Source: Pseudomonas synxantha BG33R (GTDB lineage Bacteria > Pseudomonadota > Gammaproteobacteria > Pseudomonadales > Pseudomonadaceae). Taken from it: 64,000 nt of DNA. Position 1 is the stretch's first letter; every line of letters starts with the position of its first letter. Below the pieces are notes generated by a model, which made no database searches, was not told where the DNA came from, and was given only the letters and a program-made list of their open reading frames with translations. The stretch lies in the NCBI RefSeq assembly GCF_000263715.2, contig NZ_CM001514.1, forward strand, positions 5,952,498 to 6,016,497, read 5' to 3'. Below, piece by piece: positions 27,091 to 37,468 of this stretch. A program made the position numbers and the translations under genes.

Positions 27091-27666
27091 ATGCGACCGC
27101 CCTACCGCAACGCCCTGTTCGCCAGCCTGATCCTGGTTATCTGCGCCGGCGTGCTGTGGGCCGCGTATGACTGGTTCCAGGGCCGCTACCTGCGCGCCTT
27201 CAGCGAACACACGGCGGTATTTTCCGGCGACGCGCTGCAACTGCCCGCCGCCCTCAGCGGCCCTGGCCCGATTCGCCTGGTGCACTTCTGGGACCCGGCC
27301 TGCCCGTGCAATGTCGGCAACCAGCAACACCTGGGTGAACTGATCGAGCAGTACGAGCCCCAAGGGGTCGAGTTTTACGCCCTGCAAAAAGCCGGTAGCC
27401 ACGGCACCCTGCCCGACAACCTGCGCCACATGAAAATCCTCGACGCCCTGCCTGGCGCCGATCGGATACCCGCCAGCCCGGCCGTAGGCATCTGGGACCG
27501 CACAGGCAAGCTGGCCTATTTCGGCCCCTACAGCGAAGGGCTGACGTGCAATGCCAGCAACAGTTTTATCGAACCCATTCTCAAGGCCCTTGGAACCGGA
27601 CGCGAAGTGAATGCCACTCACACCCTCGCGGTAGGCTGCTATTGTTCGTGGCCTAAGGATCTGTAG
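27091..27666 (+). CDS. DUF6436 thioredoxin-like membrane-anchored protein
   Basis: A 191-residue protein with an N-terminal membrane anchor (LFASLILVICAGVLWAAY) and a periplasmic thioredoxin-like domain. Instead of the usual CxxC it has Cys71-Pro-Cys73 in HFWDPACPCN, a CxC active site. A C-terminal Cys pair (GCYCSWP) is also present. A redox role in the periplasm is inferred. It lies 26 bases upstream of the acylase gene on the same strand and may help its folding or simply share its transcript. Confidence 0.75.
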   Translation: MRPPYRNALFASLILVICAGVLWAAYDWFQGRYLRAFSEHTAVFSGDALQLPAALSGPGPIRLVHFWDPACPCNVGNQQHLGELIEQYEPQGVEFYALQKAGSHGTLPDNLRHMKILDALPGADRIPASPAVGIWDRTGKLAYFGPYSEGLTCNASNSFIEPILKALGTGREVNATHTLAVGCYCSWPKDL

Positions 27667-27692
27667 CCCGTCCACTCTGGTAAGGAATGTTC

Positions 27693-30047
27693 ATGAAGCG
27701 CGTCTTGCAGATTTTCGCGGTGCTGATTGCGCTGGTCGCCCTCGGCGCCGGTTGGTATGTCTACAGCAAGCAGCCCACGCGTCAGGGCACAGTGCCGCTG
27801 GCCCACCTGCAAAGCTCGGTCACGGTGCGCTACGACGACCGTGGCGTACCGCATATCCGTGCCGAGAACGAGGCTGACCTGTACCGCGCCCTGGGCTATG
27901 TGCATGCCCAGGACCGGCTGTTCCAGATGGAGGTCATGCGGCGCCTGGCCCGTGGCGAACTGGCCGAAGTGCTGGGGCCCAAACTGCTTGAAACCGACAA
28001 GCTGTTTCGCAGCCTGCGCATTCGTGAGCGCGCCTTGAGCTACGCAGAGCACATGGACCCCGATTCAGCGTCGTCCAAAGCCCTGCAAGCCTATCTGGAC
28101 GGGATCAACCAATATCAGGACAGCCACGCCAGCCCCATGGAGTTCGACGTGCTGGGCATCCCCAAGCGCCGCTTTACCGTCGAGGACAGCATCAGCGTCG
28201 CCGGGTACATGGCTTACAGCTTTGCCGCCGCCTTTCGTACCGAGCCGGTGCTGACTTACGTACGCGACCATCTGGGCAGCGACTACCTGAAAGTGTTCGA
28301 TCTCGACTGGCAACCCAAGGGTGCGCTCAACCTGGCGGCCAGTGACTGGCAAACCCTCGGCGCCATCGCCGCCCTGAGTGAGCAGGCCCTGGCCGACAAC
28401 GGCCTGCCGCAGTTCGAGGGCAGCAACGCCTGGGCCGTCAGCGGCAGCCATACCAAAAGCGGCAAGCCGTTGCTGGCGGGTGACCCGCATATCCGCTTCT
28501 CGGTGCCATCGGTGTGGTACGAGGCGCAGCTGTCGGCGCCAGGCTTTGAGCTGTACGGCTATCACAACGCGCTGGTGCCGGTGGCGTTCCTGGGGCACAA
28601 CCTGGACTTCGGCTGGAGCCTGACCATGTTCCAGAACGACGACCTTGATCTGGTCGCCGAGAAGGTCAACCCGGACAACCCCAACCAGGTCTGGTATCAC
28701 GGCCAATGGGTCGACATGACCAGCAGCGAGCAACAGATCCAGGTCAAGGGCCAGGCGCCGGTGACCCTCACGCTGCGCCGTTCGCCCCACGGCCCGATCA
28801 TCAATGACGTGCTCGGCGAGAACGCGGGCAGCACGCCAATTGCCATGTGGTGGGCGTTCCTGGACACCGAAAACCCGATCCTCGAAGGCTTCTACCAACT
28901 CAACCGCGCCGATACCCTGGCCAAGGCACGTGCCGCGGCCGCCAAGGTGTCGGCACCGGGCCTGAACATCATATGGGCCAATGCCAAGGGCGATATCGGC
29001 TGGTGGGCGGCAGCGCAGTTGCCGATCCGCCCGGCCGGCGTCAACCCGGCGTTCATCCTCGATGGCAGCACCACCCAGGCCGACAAGTTGGGCTTCTACC
29101 CGTTCAGCGCCAACCCCCAGGAAGAGAACCCGGCACGTGGCTATGTGGTCTCCGCCAACGCCCAACCGGTCTCGCCCACCGGCATGGAGATCCCGGGCTA
29201 TTACAACCTCGCGGACCGTGGCCAGCAGTTGAACGCGCAGTTGAGCGACAACAGCGTGAAGTGGGATGTAAGCAACAGCCAGGCTTTGCAACTGGGCACC
29301 ACCACCGCCTACGGCCCACGCCTGCTCGCACCGCTGCTGCCGGTGCTGCGCGAAGGGATCAAGGACCCGGCTCAACTCAAGCTGGTGGAACAGCTCGCAA
29401 GCTGGAAAGGCGACTACCCGCTGGACTCCACCAGCGCCACGCTGTTCAACCAGTTCCTGTTCAACCTTGCCGATGCGACCTTCCACCCGAAGCTGGGCGA
29501 TGCACTGTTCAAGACCCTGATCACCACCCGCGTGATCGACGCGGCGTTGCCACGCCTGGCAGCCTCGGCGGACTCACCCTGGTGGGAGGGCAAGCGCGCG
29601 GATATCGTCAAGCTCGCCTGGGACAACAGCCTGGCCCACCTCAAGACGACCTTCGGCGACGACCCGGCGCAGTGGCAGTGGGGCAAGGCGCACACCTTGA
29701 CCCATGGTCATCCGCTAGGCATGCAGAAACCGCTGGATAAGCTCTTCAACGTCGGCCCGTTCGCCGCACCGGGCAGCCACGAAGTGCCGAACAACCAGAC
29801 CGCCGCGATCGGACCGGCGCCATGGCCGGTGACCTATGGGCCTTCGACACGGCGCCTGATCGACTTCGCCGACCCTGCCCACGCACTGACCATCAACCCA
29901 GTGGGGCAAAGCGGCGTACCGTTTGATACTCACTATGGTGATCAGGCGCAAAGCTATATCGAAGGCGGGTATGAGCAGGCGCATTTCAGTGATGAGGAAG
30001 TGACAGCCAATACCCGAGGCACCTTGAAATTGTTGCCTGCCAGATAG
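27693..30047 (+). CDS. Penicillin/N-acyl-homoserine lactone acylase (HacB-like)
   Basis: A periplasmic Ntn hydrolase of 784 residues made as one chain and cut into two subunits. An N-terminal hydrophobic segment (ILIALVALGAGWYVY region) exports or anchors it. The cleavage point and catalytic Ser lie at about Gly243-Ser244 in FEGSNAWAVSG, giving a small alpha part and a large beta part. Position beside the spu locus and length match the acyl-homoserine lactone acylase HacB (PA0305, from memory), so it may degrade quorum signals or other N-acyl amides. ATG 27693 is chosen because AAGGA directly touches the earlier ATG at 27687. It converges with the GlxA gene, 10 bases apart. Confidence 0.87.
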   Translation: MKRVLQIFAVLIALVALGAGWYVYSKQPTRQGTVPLAHLQSSVTVRYDDRGVPHIRAENEADLYRALGYVHAQDRLFQMEVMRRLARGELAEVLGPKLLETDKLFRSLRIRERALSYAEHMDPDSASSKALQAYLDGINQYQDSHASPMEFDVLGIPKRRFTVEDSISVAGYMAYSFAAAFRTEPVLTYVRDHLGSDYLKVFDLDWQPKGALNLAASDWQTLGAIAALSEQALADNGLPQFEGSNAWAVSGSHTKSGKPLLAGDPHIRFSVPSVWYEAQLSAPGFELYGYHNALVPVAFLGHNLDFGWSLTMFQNDDLDLVAEKVNPDNPNQVWYHGQWVDMTSSEQQIQVKGQAPVTLTLRRSPHGPIINDVLGENAGSTPIAMWWAFLDTENPILEGFYQLNRADTLAKARAAAAKVSAPGLNIIWANAKGDIGWWAAAQLPIRPAGVNPAFILDGSTTQADKLGFYPFSANPQEENPARGYVVSANAQPVSPTGMEIPGYYNLADRGQQLNAQLSDNSVKWDVSNSQALQLGTTTAYGPRLLAPLLPVLREGIKDPAQLKLVEQLASWKGDYPLDSTSATLFNQFLFNLADATFHPKLGDALFKTLITTRVIDAALPRLAASADSPWWEGKRADIVKLAWDNSLAHLKTTFGDDPAQWQWGKAHTLTHGHPLGMQKPLDKLFNVGPFAAPGSHEVPNNQTAAIGPAPWPVTYGPSTRRLIDFADPAHALTINPVGQSGVPFDTHYGDQAQSYIEGGYEQAHFSDEEVTANTRGTLKLLPAR

Positions 30048-30057
30048 CTGTCTATCG

Positions 30058-31023
30058 CTACACCGGCGCCGCAAAGTTAAGCCTGAACTGTTGCGGCGTG
30101 ACGCCCAGGCGGCGATTGAACACGCTGCGCATGTGCTGGGCGTCGCGAAATCCGCATTGATAGGCCACCGTCTTGAGCGGCGCCTGGCTGCTTTCGAGCA
30201 TCACCCGCGCCGCATCCACCCGCGCTCTCTCGACAAATTCCGCCGGCGTGATCCGCGCTTCACGGGCGAACACCCGGGAGAAATTGCGCGCACTCATATT
30301 GGCCGCCCTGGCCAAATCGGCAATGGTTAAATCCCCGGTCAGGTTGGCCAGCACGTACAACTGCACCAGCGCCACCGCAGAAGTGGCCTCGGCATGGGGT
30401 GTGAGAAACGGGCTGAATTGCGATTGCCCGCCCGAGCGTTGAGTGAACACCACCAGGCGCTTGGCCACGCACAGCGCCACTTCCGGGCCGTGATCCTGGG
30501 CCAGCAGGTACAGCGAAAGATCGATACCCGCCGTGACCCCGGCCGAGGTGTAGAGGTTGCCGTCCTGCACATAGAGACGGTCGGCCTCGACCTGGGCAGA
30601 AGGGCACAGGCGCGCCAGGCTGGCGGCGTCATTCCAGTGGGTAGTGACGGTTTTACCGTCCAGCAGACCGGCGCGGGCCAGCATGAAGGCGCCGTTGCAG
30701 ATCGAGCCGAAGCGCTGTGCCCTGGCAGCGGCACCGCGCAGCCACTCATCAAACTGAGGGCCGAAATCTTCGAAAGGCAGTTGCGGGCCGCCCGCTACCA
30801 GCAACAGGTCGTAGGGCTGCCGGGCTTCGCTGTAGTGTTTGTGCGCCTGCAAGGACAGGCCGTTGGAGGCAGCCATAGAACCGTGACCGAAGCCGATAAC
30901 CTCCAGTTGGTAGTGATCGTCGGGCGCCAGGAAGCGGTTGGCCTCGCAGAACACATCCATGGGCCCGGTCACGTCCAGTGACTGGACGCCGGGGAAGATC
31001 AGGATCGCGACGGTTTTGTGCAT
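30058..31023 (-). CDS. GlxA-type AraC-family regulator with DJ-1/PfpI domain
   Basis: A 321-residue regulator. Residues 1-180 form a DJ-1/PfpI class I amidotransferase-like domain (ILIFPGVQSLDVTGPMDVF, and a Cys in ICNGAFMLA). Residues from about 210 to the end form the double AraC helix-turn-helix (TIADLARAANMSARNFSRVF and CGFRDAQHMRSVFNRRLG). Family members sense amino-acid derivatives or betaines. It is divergent from the HD protein gene, a likely target, with a REP doublet between them. Confidence 0.9.
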   Translation of the reverse strand: MHKTVAILIFPGVQSLDVTGPMDVFCEANRFLAPDDHYQLEVIGFGHGSMAASNGLSLQAHKHYSEARQPYDLLLVAGGPQLPFEDFGPQFDEWLRGAAARAQRFGSICNGAFMLARAGLLDGKTVTTHWNDAASLARLCPSAQVEADRLYVQDGNLYTSAGVTAGIDLSLYLLAQDHGPEVALCVAKRLVVFTQRSGGQSQFSPFLTPHAEATSAVALVQLYVLANLTGDLTIADLARAANMSARNFSRVFAREARITPAEFVERARVDAARVMLESSQAPLKTVAYQCGFRDAQHMRSVFNRRLGVTPQQFRLNFAAPV

Positions 31024-31057
31024 GGGAGACCTTTATCTCTGGGCTGACGCAAAACCC

Positions 31058-31143
31058 TGTGGGAGCTGGCTTGCCTGCGATGCAGACAACTGGGCTCATC
31101 AGGTATACCGAGGTGATGCTATCGCAGGCAAGCCACACACACA
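31058..31143. repeat. REP doublet, type B, right arm decayed
   Basis: The left arm is intact; the right arm reads CAAGCC followed by ACACACACA in place of AGCTCCCACA, so it can no longer fold fully. It lies in the divergent GlxA / HD intergenic region. Confidence 0.8.
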
Positions 31144-31262
31144 TTAGATCGCGCGCAGCCTTGGCGCGATGTGGCAGCACATTGGCCGAAAACGCGCCCT
31201 CGTCTCGATAGCTGCGTCGCCCAAGCGCGAACAGACTGGATGCTTTCCAGAGGAGCACCACC

Positions 31263-31904
31263 ATGAAAACCACCATCGCCGGCATCAAAATCCCCGACAG
31301 CGCCTTGGCCAGGGCCACCACTGAATACATCCGCGACATCGAATCCGACCTGCTGTACCACCACTCGCGCCGGGTATTCCTGTTCGGCGCCTTGAGCGGA
31401 GAGCGCAAACAACTGGCCTACAACCCGGAGCTGCTGTATGTCGGCGCAATGTTCCACGACCTGGGCCTGGTGGAAGGTCATCGCAGTGACGACCAGCGTT
31501 TCGAAGTGGACGGTGCCAATGCCGCCGCCGCGTTCCTCAAGCCTTACGGGCTGAGCGATGACGATATCGAACAAGTGTGGCTGTCCATCGCCCTGCACAC
31601 CACGCCGGGTGTGCCGCAACACCTGCGCCCCACCGTGGCGCTGGTGACCGCCGGGGTGGAGATGGACGTGCTGGGCATGGACTACGCCGCATTTTCCACG
31701 GTGCAGCGCGAAGCGGTGGTGCATGCGCATCCACGCGGTGAAGGGTTCAAGGAGTGCATCATCTGCGCCTTCGCCGACGGCTTGCGCCATCGCCCGCAGA
31801 CCACGTTTGGCAACGTGAAGACCGATGTGCTGGTGGACCAGGAGCCGGGGTTCAGGCCGATGAATTTTGTGCAGGTGATTCGCACGTCGCCATGGGCTGC
31901 ATAG
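31263..31904 (+). CDS. HD-domain phosphohydrolase-like protein
   Basis: A 213-residue cytoplasmic protein of the HD superfamily. Metal ligands are His33-His34 in YHHSRRV, His65-Asp66 in MFHDLGL, a further His in ALHTTPG, and a late Asp in VEMDVLGMD. It resembles the cyanamide-hydratase-like HD proteins. The natural substrate is unknown. GAGGAG precedes the start. Divergence from a GlxA-type regulator suggests regulated catabolism of a nitrogen compound, which is inference. Confidence 0.82.
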   Translation: MKTTIAGIKIPDSALARATTEYIRDIESDLLYHHSRRVFLFGALSGERKQLAYNPELLYVGAMFHDLGLVEGHRSDDQRFEVDGANAAAAFLKPYGLSDDDIEQVWLSIALHTTPGVPQHLRPTVALVTAGVEMDVLGMDYAAFSTVQREAVVHAHPRGEGFKECIICAFADGLRHRPQTTFGNVKTDVLVDQEPGFRPMNFVQVIRTSPWAA

Positions 31905-31922
31905 TTGACTTGAAATGCAATC

Positions 31923-31960
31923 AAATGTGGGAGCTGGCAAGCCAGCTCCCACATTTTTTA
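31923..31960. terminator. REP-derived terminator hairpin
   Basis: A single type B-derived perfect 16-base stem (arms AAATGTGGGAGCTGGC and its complement) with a 2-base loop is followed by a T run. It lies between the convergent HD protein and spuH and can end both. Confidence 0.85.
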
Positions 31961-31974
31961 GCGCATTCCGGCAG

Positions 31975-32859
31975 TTAGACCGGTGCAGGCGCGCGGCGCT
32001 TGTCCGGCTGTTGCCAGCCATCCGCTGCAGCTTCTTCGATGGCTTGCTGGATGGCCTTCTTGCGATGCTCTTCGGCCCGGCGGCTGAAGAACCACACCAG
32101 GAAGGTCACCAACGACACCGCCAACAGGATCAGGCTCGCCACCGCGTTGATCTCGGGTTTAACCCCAAGGCGCACCGCCGAGAACACTTCCATCGGCAAG
32201 GTGGTGGAACCCGGGCCCGACACAAAGCTGGCCAGTACCAGGTCATCCAGGGACAGCGCAAAGGACATCATGCCGCCCGCCGCCAGCGACGGCGCGATCA
32301 TCGGGATGGTGATCAGGAAGAACACCTTCCACGGCCTCGCGCCCAAATCCATCGCGGCTTCTTCGATCGACAAATCAAGCTCACGCAAGCGCGCCGACAC
32401 CACCACCGCCACATACGCCGCACAGAACGTCGTGTGCGCGATCCAGATGGTGACGATGCCACGCTCCTGGGGCCAGCCGATCATCTGCGCCATGGCCACG
32501 AACAGCAGCAACAGCGACAGGCCGGTGATCACTTCCGGCATCACCAGCGGCGCCGTCACCAGGCCGCCGAACAGCGTACGGCCCTTGAACTGGCTGATAC
32601 GCGTGAGCACAAAGGCCGCCAACGTGCCCAGCGCCACCGCGGCCACCGCCGTGTAGCAGGCGATTTCCAGGGAACGGGCCACCGAGCCCATCAATTGGGT
32701 GTTGTCCAGCAGGCCCACGTACCACTTGATCGACCAACCGCCCCACACCGTCACCAGCTTGGATTCGTTGAACGAGTAGATCACCAGGATCAACATCGGC
32801 AGGTAGATAAACAACAAGCCTGCGACCAGCATGAAGCTGGAGAAACGAAAGCGCTTCAT
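31975..32859 (-). CDS. spuH: Polyamine ABC transporter permease SpuH (PotI-like)
   Basis: A 294-residue inner-membrane permease with six predicted helices and the ATPase-docking loop EEAAMDLGARPWKVFFLITIP. It is the last gene of the uptake operon. Its ATG overlaps the stop of spuG by four bases (ATGA), indicating translational coupling. A polar C-terminal tail (RRAEEHRKKAIQ) is present. With SpuG it forms the channel for putrescine and spermidine. Confidence 0.93.
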   Translation of the reverse strand: MKRFRFSSFMLVAGLLFIYLPMLILVIYSFNESKLVTVWGGWSIKWYVGLLDNTQLMGSVARSLEIACYTAVAAVALGTLAAFVLTRISQFKGRTLFGGLVTAPLVMPEVITGLSLLLLFVAMAQMIGWPQERGIVTIWIAHTTFCAAYVAVVVSARLRELDLSIEEAAMDLGARPWKVFFLITIPMIAPSLAAGGMMSFALSLDDLVLASFVSGPGSTTLPMEVFSAVRLGVKPEINAVASLILLAVSLVTFLVWFFSRRAEEHRKKAIQQAIEEAAADGWQQPDKRRAPAPV

Positions 32860-33776
32860 ATCTTGCCCTCCAGCTCTTTGGCCTGGCTGCGGTTGAACAG
32901 AATGATCGGCACGATCAGGATCGCCAGCATCACCACGGCCAAGGCAGAAGCCACCGGCCAGTCACGGTTGTTGAAGAATTCCTGCCACAACACTTTACCG
33001 ATCATCAGGGTTTCCGGGCCGCCGAGCAGTTCAGGAATCACGAACTCGCCCACCACCGGGATGAACACCAACATGCAGCCGGCGATGATGCCGTTCTTGG
33101 ACAGCGGCACGGTGATTTTCCAGAAGCTGTTGAAGGTGCTCGAACCGAGGTCGGAGGCAGCTTCCAGCAGGCTTTGGTCGTGTTTGACCAGGTTGGCGTA
33201 AAGCGGCAGGATCATGAACGGCAGGTACGAGTAGACCACGCCGATATACACCGCGATGTTGGTGTTGAGGATCTGCAACGGTTCGCTGATCAGCCCCATG
33301 GACATCAGGAAGCCGTTGAGCAAGCCGTTGTTGCTGAGGATGCCCATCCACGCATACACGCGGATCAGGATCGCGGTCCAGGTCGGCATCATGATCAGCA
33401 GCACCAGCACGGTCTGCATCTCTTTGCGCGCCGTGGCGATGGCGTAGGCCATCGGGTAGCCGATCAGCAGGCACAGCAGCGTGCTGAAGAACGCCATCTT
33501 CAACGAGCCCAGGTAGGCGGCGATGTACAACTCGTCGCCCGCCAACAGGCTGTAGTTGGCCAGGTTCAGCACCACTTGCAGCTTTTGCTCAACGTAGGTG
33601 TAGATCTCGGTATAGGGCGGGATCGCCACGTCGGCTTCGGCAAAGCTGATTTTCAATACGATGAAAAACGGCAGTGCGAAAAACAGAAACAGCCAGAGGA
33701 ATGGAATCCCGATGACCACCTGCTTGCCATTGGGGATTATGCGATCCAAGCGCCGCTTGAATTTCTTCATGTTCAT
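32856..33776 (-). CDS. spuG: Polyamine ABC transporter permease SpuG (PotH-like)
   Basis: A 306-residue inner-membrane permease starting MNMKKFKRRLDRIIPNGKQ. It has six predicted helices and the docking loop LEAASDLGSSTFNSFWKITV. Its ATG overlaps the TGA of spuF (ATGA). A longer open frame reaching 34301 is only a shadow of spuF and is not used. It pairs with SpuH. Confidence 0.93.
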   Translation of the reverse strand: MNMKKFKRRLDRIIPNGKQVVIGIPFLWLFLFFALPFFIVLKISFAEADVAIPPYTEIYTYVEQKLQVVLNLANYSLLAGDELYIAAYLGSLKMAFFSTLLCLLIGYPMAYAIATARKEMQTVLVLLIMMPTWTAILIRVYAWMGILSNNGLLNGFLMSMGLISEPLQILNTNIAVYIGVVYSYLPFMILPLYANLVKHDQSLLEAASDLGSSTFNSFWKITVPLSKNGIIAGCMLVFIPVVGEFVIPELLGGPETLMIGKVLWQEFFNNRDWPVASALAVVMLAILIVPIILFNRSQAKELEGKI

Positions 33777-34915
33777 GAGCGAAGTACCACGCCGCTGTCG
33801 TCTTCCCACCACACGTAAACCTGATCGCCCCAGGTTGGGCGCTGGCCACGGCGTTCGGCGTTGGCGACGAAGGACTGCACCAGCTTGCCGCTCGGCAACT
33901 CCACGTAGAACACCGAGTGGCCGCCCAGGTAGGCAATATCGTGCACCTTGCCGCTGGACCAGTTGTGCTCGCAGGTCGGCATTTCGGTGGTGACCAGCAG
34001 TTTTTCCGGGCGAATCGCGTAGGTCACCGACTTGTCTTCCACCGAAGTAGCGATGCCGTAGCCCACGTAGATGTCGCGATCCAGGTCCGGGCACTTGAGC
34101 ACCGCATGGCCTTCGGCGTCGTCCACCACCTGGGTGTCGAAGATGTTCACGTTGCCGATGAACTCGCACACCAGGCGGCTGGTAGGGGTTTCGTAGATGT
34201 CGATCGGGCTGCCGATCTGGGCGATCCAGCCCAGGTGCATGATCGCGATACGCTCGGCCATGGTCATGGCCTCTTCCTGGTCGTGGGTCACCATCACGCA
34301 CGTCACGCCGACGCGCTCGATGATCTCTACAAGCTCCAGCTGCATCTGCGAGCGCAGCTTCTTGTCCAGAGCGCCCATCGGCTCATCGAGCAGCAAGAGT
34401 TTGGGGCGCTTGGCCAGGGAACGGGCCAGGGCTACACGCTGGCGCTGGCCGCCGGACAGCTGGTGCGGCTTGCGCTTGGCGTATTGGCTCATCTGCACCA
34501 GCTTGAGCATCTCGGCCACGCGGGCGTCGACTTCGGTCTTGGGGATCTTGTCCTGCTGCAGGCCGAACGCGATGTTCTGCGCCACGGTCATGTGCGGGAA
34601 CAGCGCATAGGACTGGAACATCATGTTGATCGGCCGCTCGTAGGGCGGCATGTCGGTAATGTCCACGCCGTCCAGATAGATGCGGCCTTCGGTTGGGCGC
34701 TCGAAACCTGCGAGCATACGCAGCAAGGTGGACTTGCCTGAACCCGAACCGCCGAGCAAGGCGAAGATCTCGCCTTTCTTGATTTCCAGGGACACATCGT
34801 CCACCGCAATCGTCTCGTCGAACTTCTTCGTGACCCGGTCGATTTTGACCAACACCTTTTTCGGTGTCTGGTCGCCCTCGAGGGCTTTCTTATAGGCGCC
34901 GGAGGCAACTGCCAT
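33773..34915 (-). CDS. spuF: Polyamine ABC transporter ATPase SpuF (PotG-like)
   Basis: A 380-residue ATPase with Walker A GGSGSGKSTLLRMLAG, signature LSGGQRQRVALARSLA, Walker B LLLLDEPMGALDK, the switch His in MVTHDQEEAMTMAERI and a C-terminal TOBE domain. It energises SpuG/SpuH. It lies 65 bases after the SpuE-type binding protein gene and overlaps spuG by four bases. Confidence 0.94.
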   Translation of the reverse strand: MAVASGAYKKALEGDQTPKKVLVKIDRVTKKFDETIAVDDVSLEIKKGEIFALLGGSGSGKSTLLRMLAGFERPTEGRIYLDGVDITDMPPYERPINMMFQSYALFPHMTVAQNIAFGLQQDKIPKTEVDARVAEMLKLVQMSQYAKRKPHQLSGGQRQRVALARSLAKRPKLLLLDEPMGALDKKLRSQMQLELVEIIERVGVTCVMVTHDQEEAMTMAERIAIMHLGWIAQIGSPIDIYETPTSRLVCEFIGNVNIFDTQVVDDAEGHAVLKCPDLDRDIYVGYGIATSVEDKSVTYAIRPEKLLVTTEMPTCEHNWSSGKVHDIAYLGGHSVFYVELPSGKLVQSFVANAERRGQRPTWGDQVYVWWEDDSGVVLRS

Positions 34916-34980
34916 TTACGAAACTCCCAAAAAAAGAGTGCAGCTCGCCCAATACGGGCCAGCCTTGGATAGTTTGAGCC

Positions 34981-36087
<1,107 letters not shown>

Positions 36088-36183
36088 TTAAATAGTTGGG
36101 CCCAAAGTTGTTGCCCGGCAACAAAACCGGCGCGCAACTTACCCTCGATAAACCGATCCGGCAAAACTTTCTTTGATCTAATT

Positions 36184-36213
36184 TGTGGGAGAGGGGCTTA
36201 CCCCCCTCCCACA
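36184..36213. repeat. REP-like hairpin between spuD and spuE
   Basis: A single G/C-rich hairpin with TGTGGGAG and CTCCCACA ends lies just after the spuD stop, inside the operon. It may stabilise the spuD part of the transcript and lower downstream expression. Confidence 0.75.
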
Positions 36214-36224
36214 GCTGCCAGGGC

Positions 36225-37334
36225 TTACTTGCCCGACTTGATCTTGGTCCAGCTACGGGTCATTTCACGCTGGGTCGCGGCCGGCAAGTCGGCAATCGCG
36301 TAGAGCTTGGCCTGCACGTCCGCCGACGGGTAGATGCCCGGGTCGCTGGTGATGTCTTTATCGACCAGTGCGGTGGCCTTCTCGTTACCGTTCGGGAAAC
36401 GCACGCTGTTGGTGATCGACGCCATGACTTCGGGCTTGAGCAGGTAGTTCATGAAGGTGTAGGCGGCCTCGACGTTTTCGGCATCCTTAGGGATAGCGAC
36501 CATGTCGAAGAAGCTGCCGGCGCCTTCTTTCGGAATGTCGTAGGCCACTTTGACTTTGCCACCGGCTTCAGCTGCACGGGACTTGGCTTGCTGAATGTCA
36601 CCCGAGTAACCCACGGCTACGCAGATATTGCCGTTGGCAAGGTCGGAGATGTACTTGGACGAGTGGAAATAGCCGATTGAAGGACGGATCTTCAAGAACA
36701 GGTCTTCAGCCTGCTTGAGATCGGCTTTCTTCTGGCTGTCGGTCGGCAGGCCCAGGTAATGCAGCGCGATTGGCAGCATTTCGGTTGGCGAGTCGAGGAA
36801 GCTCACGCCGCAGCTTTTCAGCTTGGCGATGTTTTCCGGCTTCATCAGCACATCCCACGAATCGATCTTGTCCACGCCCAGCGCGGCCTTGACCTTCTCC
36901 GGGTTGTAGCCGATGCCGATCGAACCCCACATGTAGGGGAACGCGTGCTTGTTGTCCGGGTCGCTGACCGACACGGCCTTGAGCAGGGATTTGTTCAGGT
37001 TGCTGTAGTTAGGCAGCTTGGACGTGTCCAGCTCCTGGTACACGCCGGCCTTGATCTGCTTGGCCAGGAAGTTGTTCGACGGCACGACGATGTCGTAGCC
37101 GGACTTGCCTGCCAGCAACTTGGCTTCCAGGGTCTCGTTGCTGTCGAACACGTCGTACACCACCTTGATACCCGACTCTTTTTCAAAGTTGGCGATGGTG
37201 TCCGGTGCAATGTAGTCAGACCAGTTGTACACGTGCAGCACTTTATTGTCTGCCTGGGCCGCGCCCGCCATTGCGCCCATCAGGGACAAGGCGAGGAGGG
37301 TCTTGCCAGCGTTTTTCAAACCTAATGCCTTCAT
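36225..37334 (-). CDS. spuD: Periplasmic putrescine-binding protein (SpuD-like)
   Basis: A 369-residue PotF-family binding protein with a signal peptide ending AGAAQA and the start [14 protein letters not shown]. Phe275 (GAGSFFDM) replaces the Trp of the SpuE-type paralogue, as in the putrescine receptor SpuD. The ATG at 37334 is chosen; the open frame to 37460 adds non-homologous residues. It is the first of two tandem binding proteins, after spuC. Confidence 0.9.
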   Translation of the reverse strand: MKALGLKNAGKTLLALSLMGAMAGAAQADNKVLHVYNWSDYIAPDTIANFEKESGIKVVYDVFDSNETLEAKLLAGKSGYDIVVPSNNFLAKQIKAGVYQELDTSKLPNYSNLNKSLLKAVSVSDPDNKHAFPYMWGSIGIGYNPEKVKAALGVDKIDSWDVLMKPENIAKLKSCGVSFLDSPTEMLPIALHYLGLPTDSQKKADLKQAEDLFLKIRPSIGYFHSSKYISDLANGNICVAVGYSGDIQQAKSRAAEAGGKVKVAYDIPKEGAGSFFDMVAIPKDAENVEAAYTFMNYLLKPEVMASITNSVRFPNGNEKATALVDKDITSDPGIYPSADVQAKLYAIADLPAATQREMTRSWTKIKSGK

Positions 37335-37468
37335 TGGGTGATGCTCCGATTTTTCTTTTTTGGGCCGCACATTGTTTATGTTTCGGGCCCAGCCAAAGGG
37401 CAACAAAACAGGACGACAGTCTGGCAAGTTCAGGGGCCCGCTTTCAACCGGCCCCCGCATTTATCTAC

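Noticed and set aside
33777..34301. N-terminal extension of the spuG frame to 34301
   Set aside because: The extension is an off-frame translation of spuF; the ATGA overlap at 33773-33776 gives the natural spuG start.
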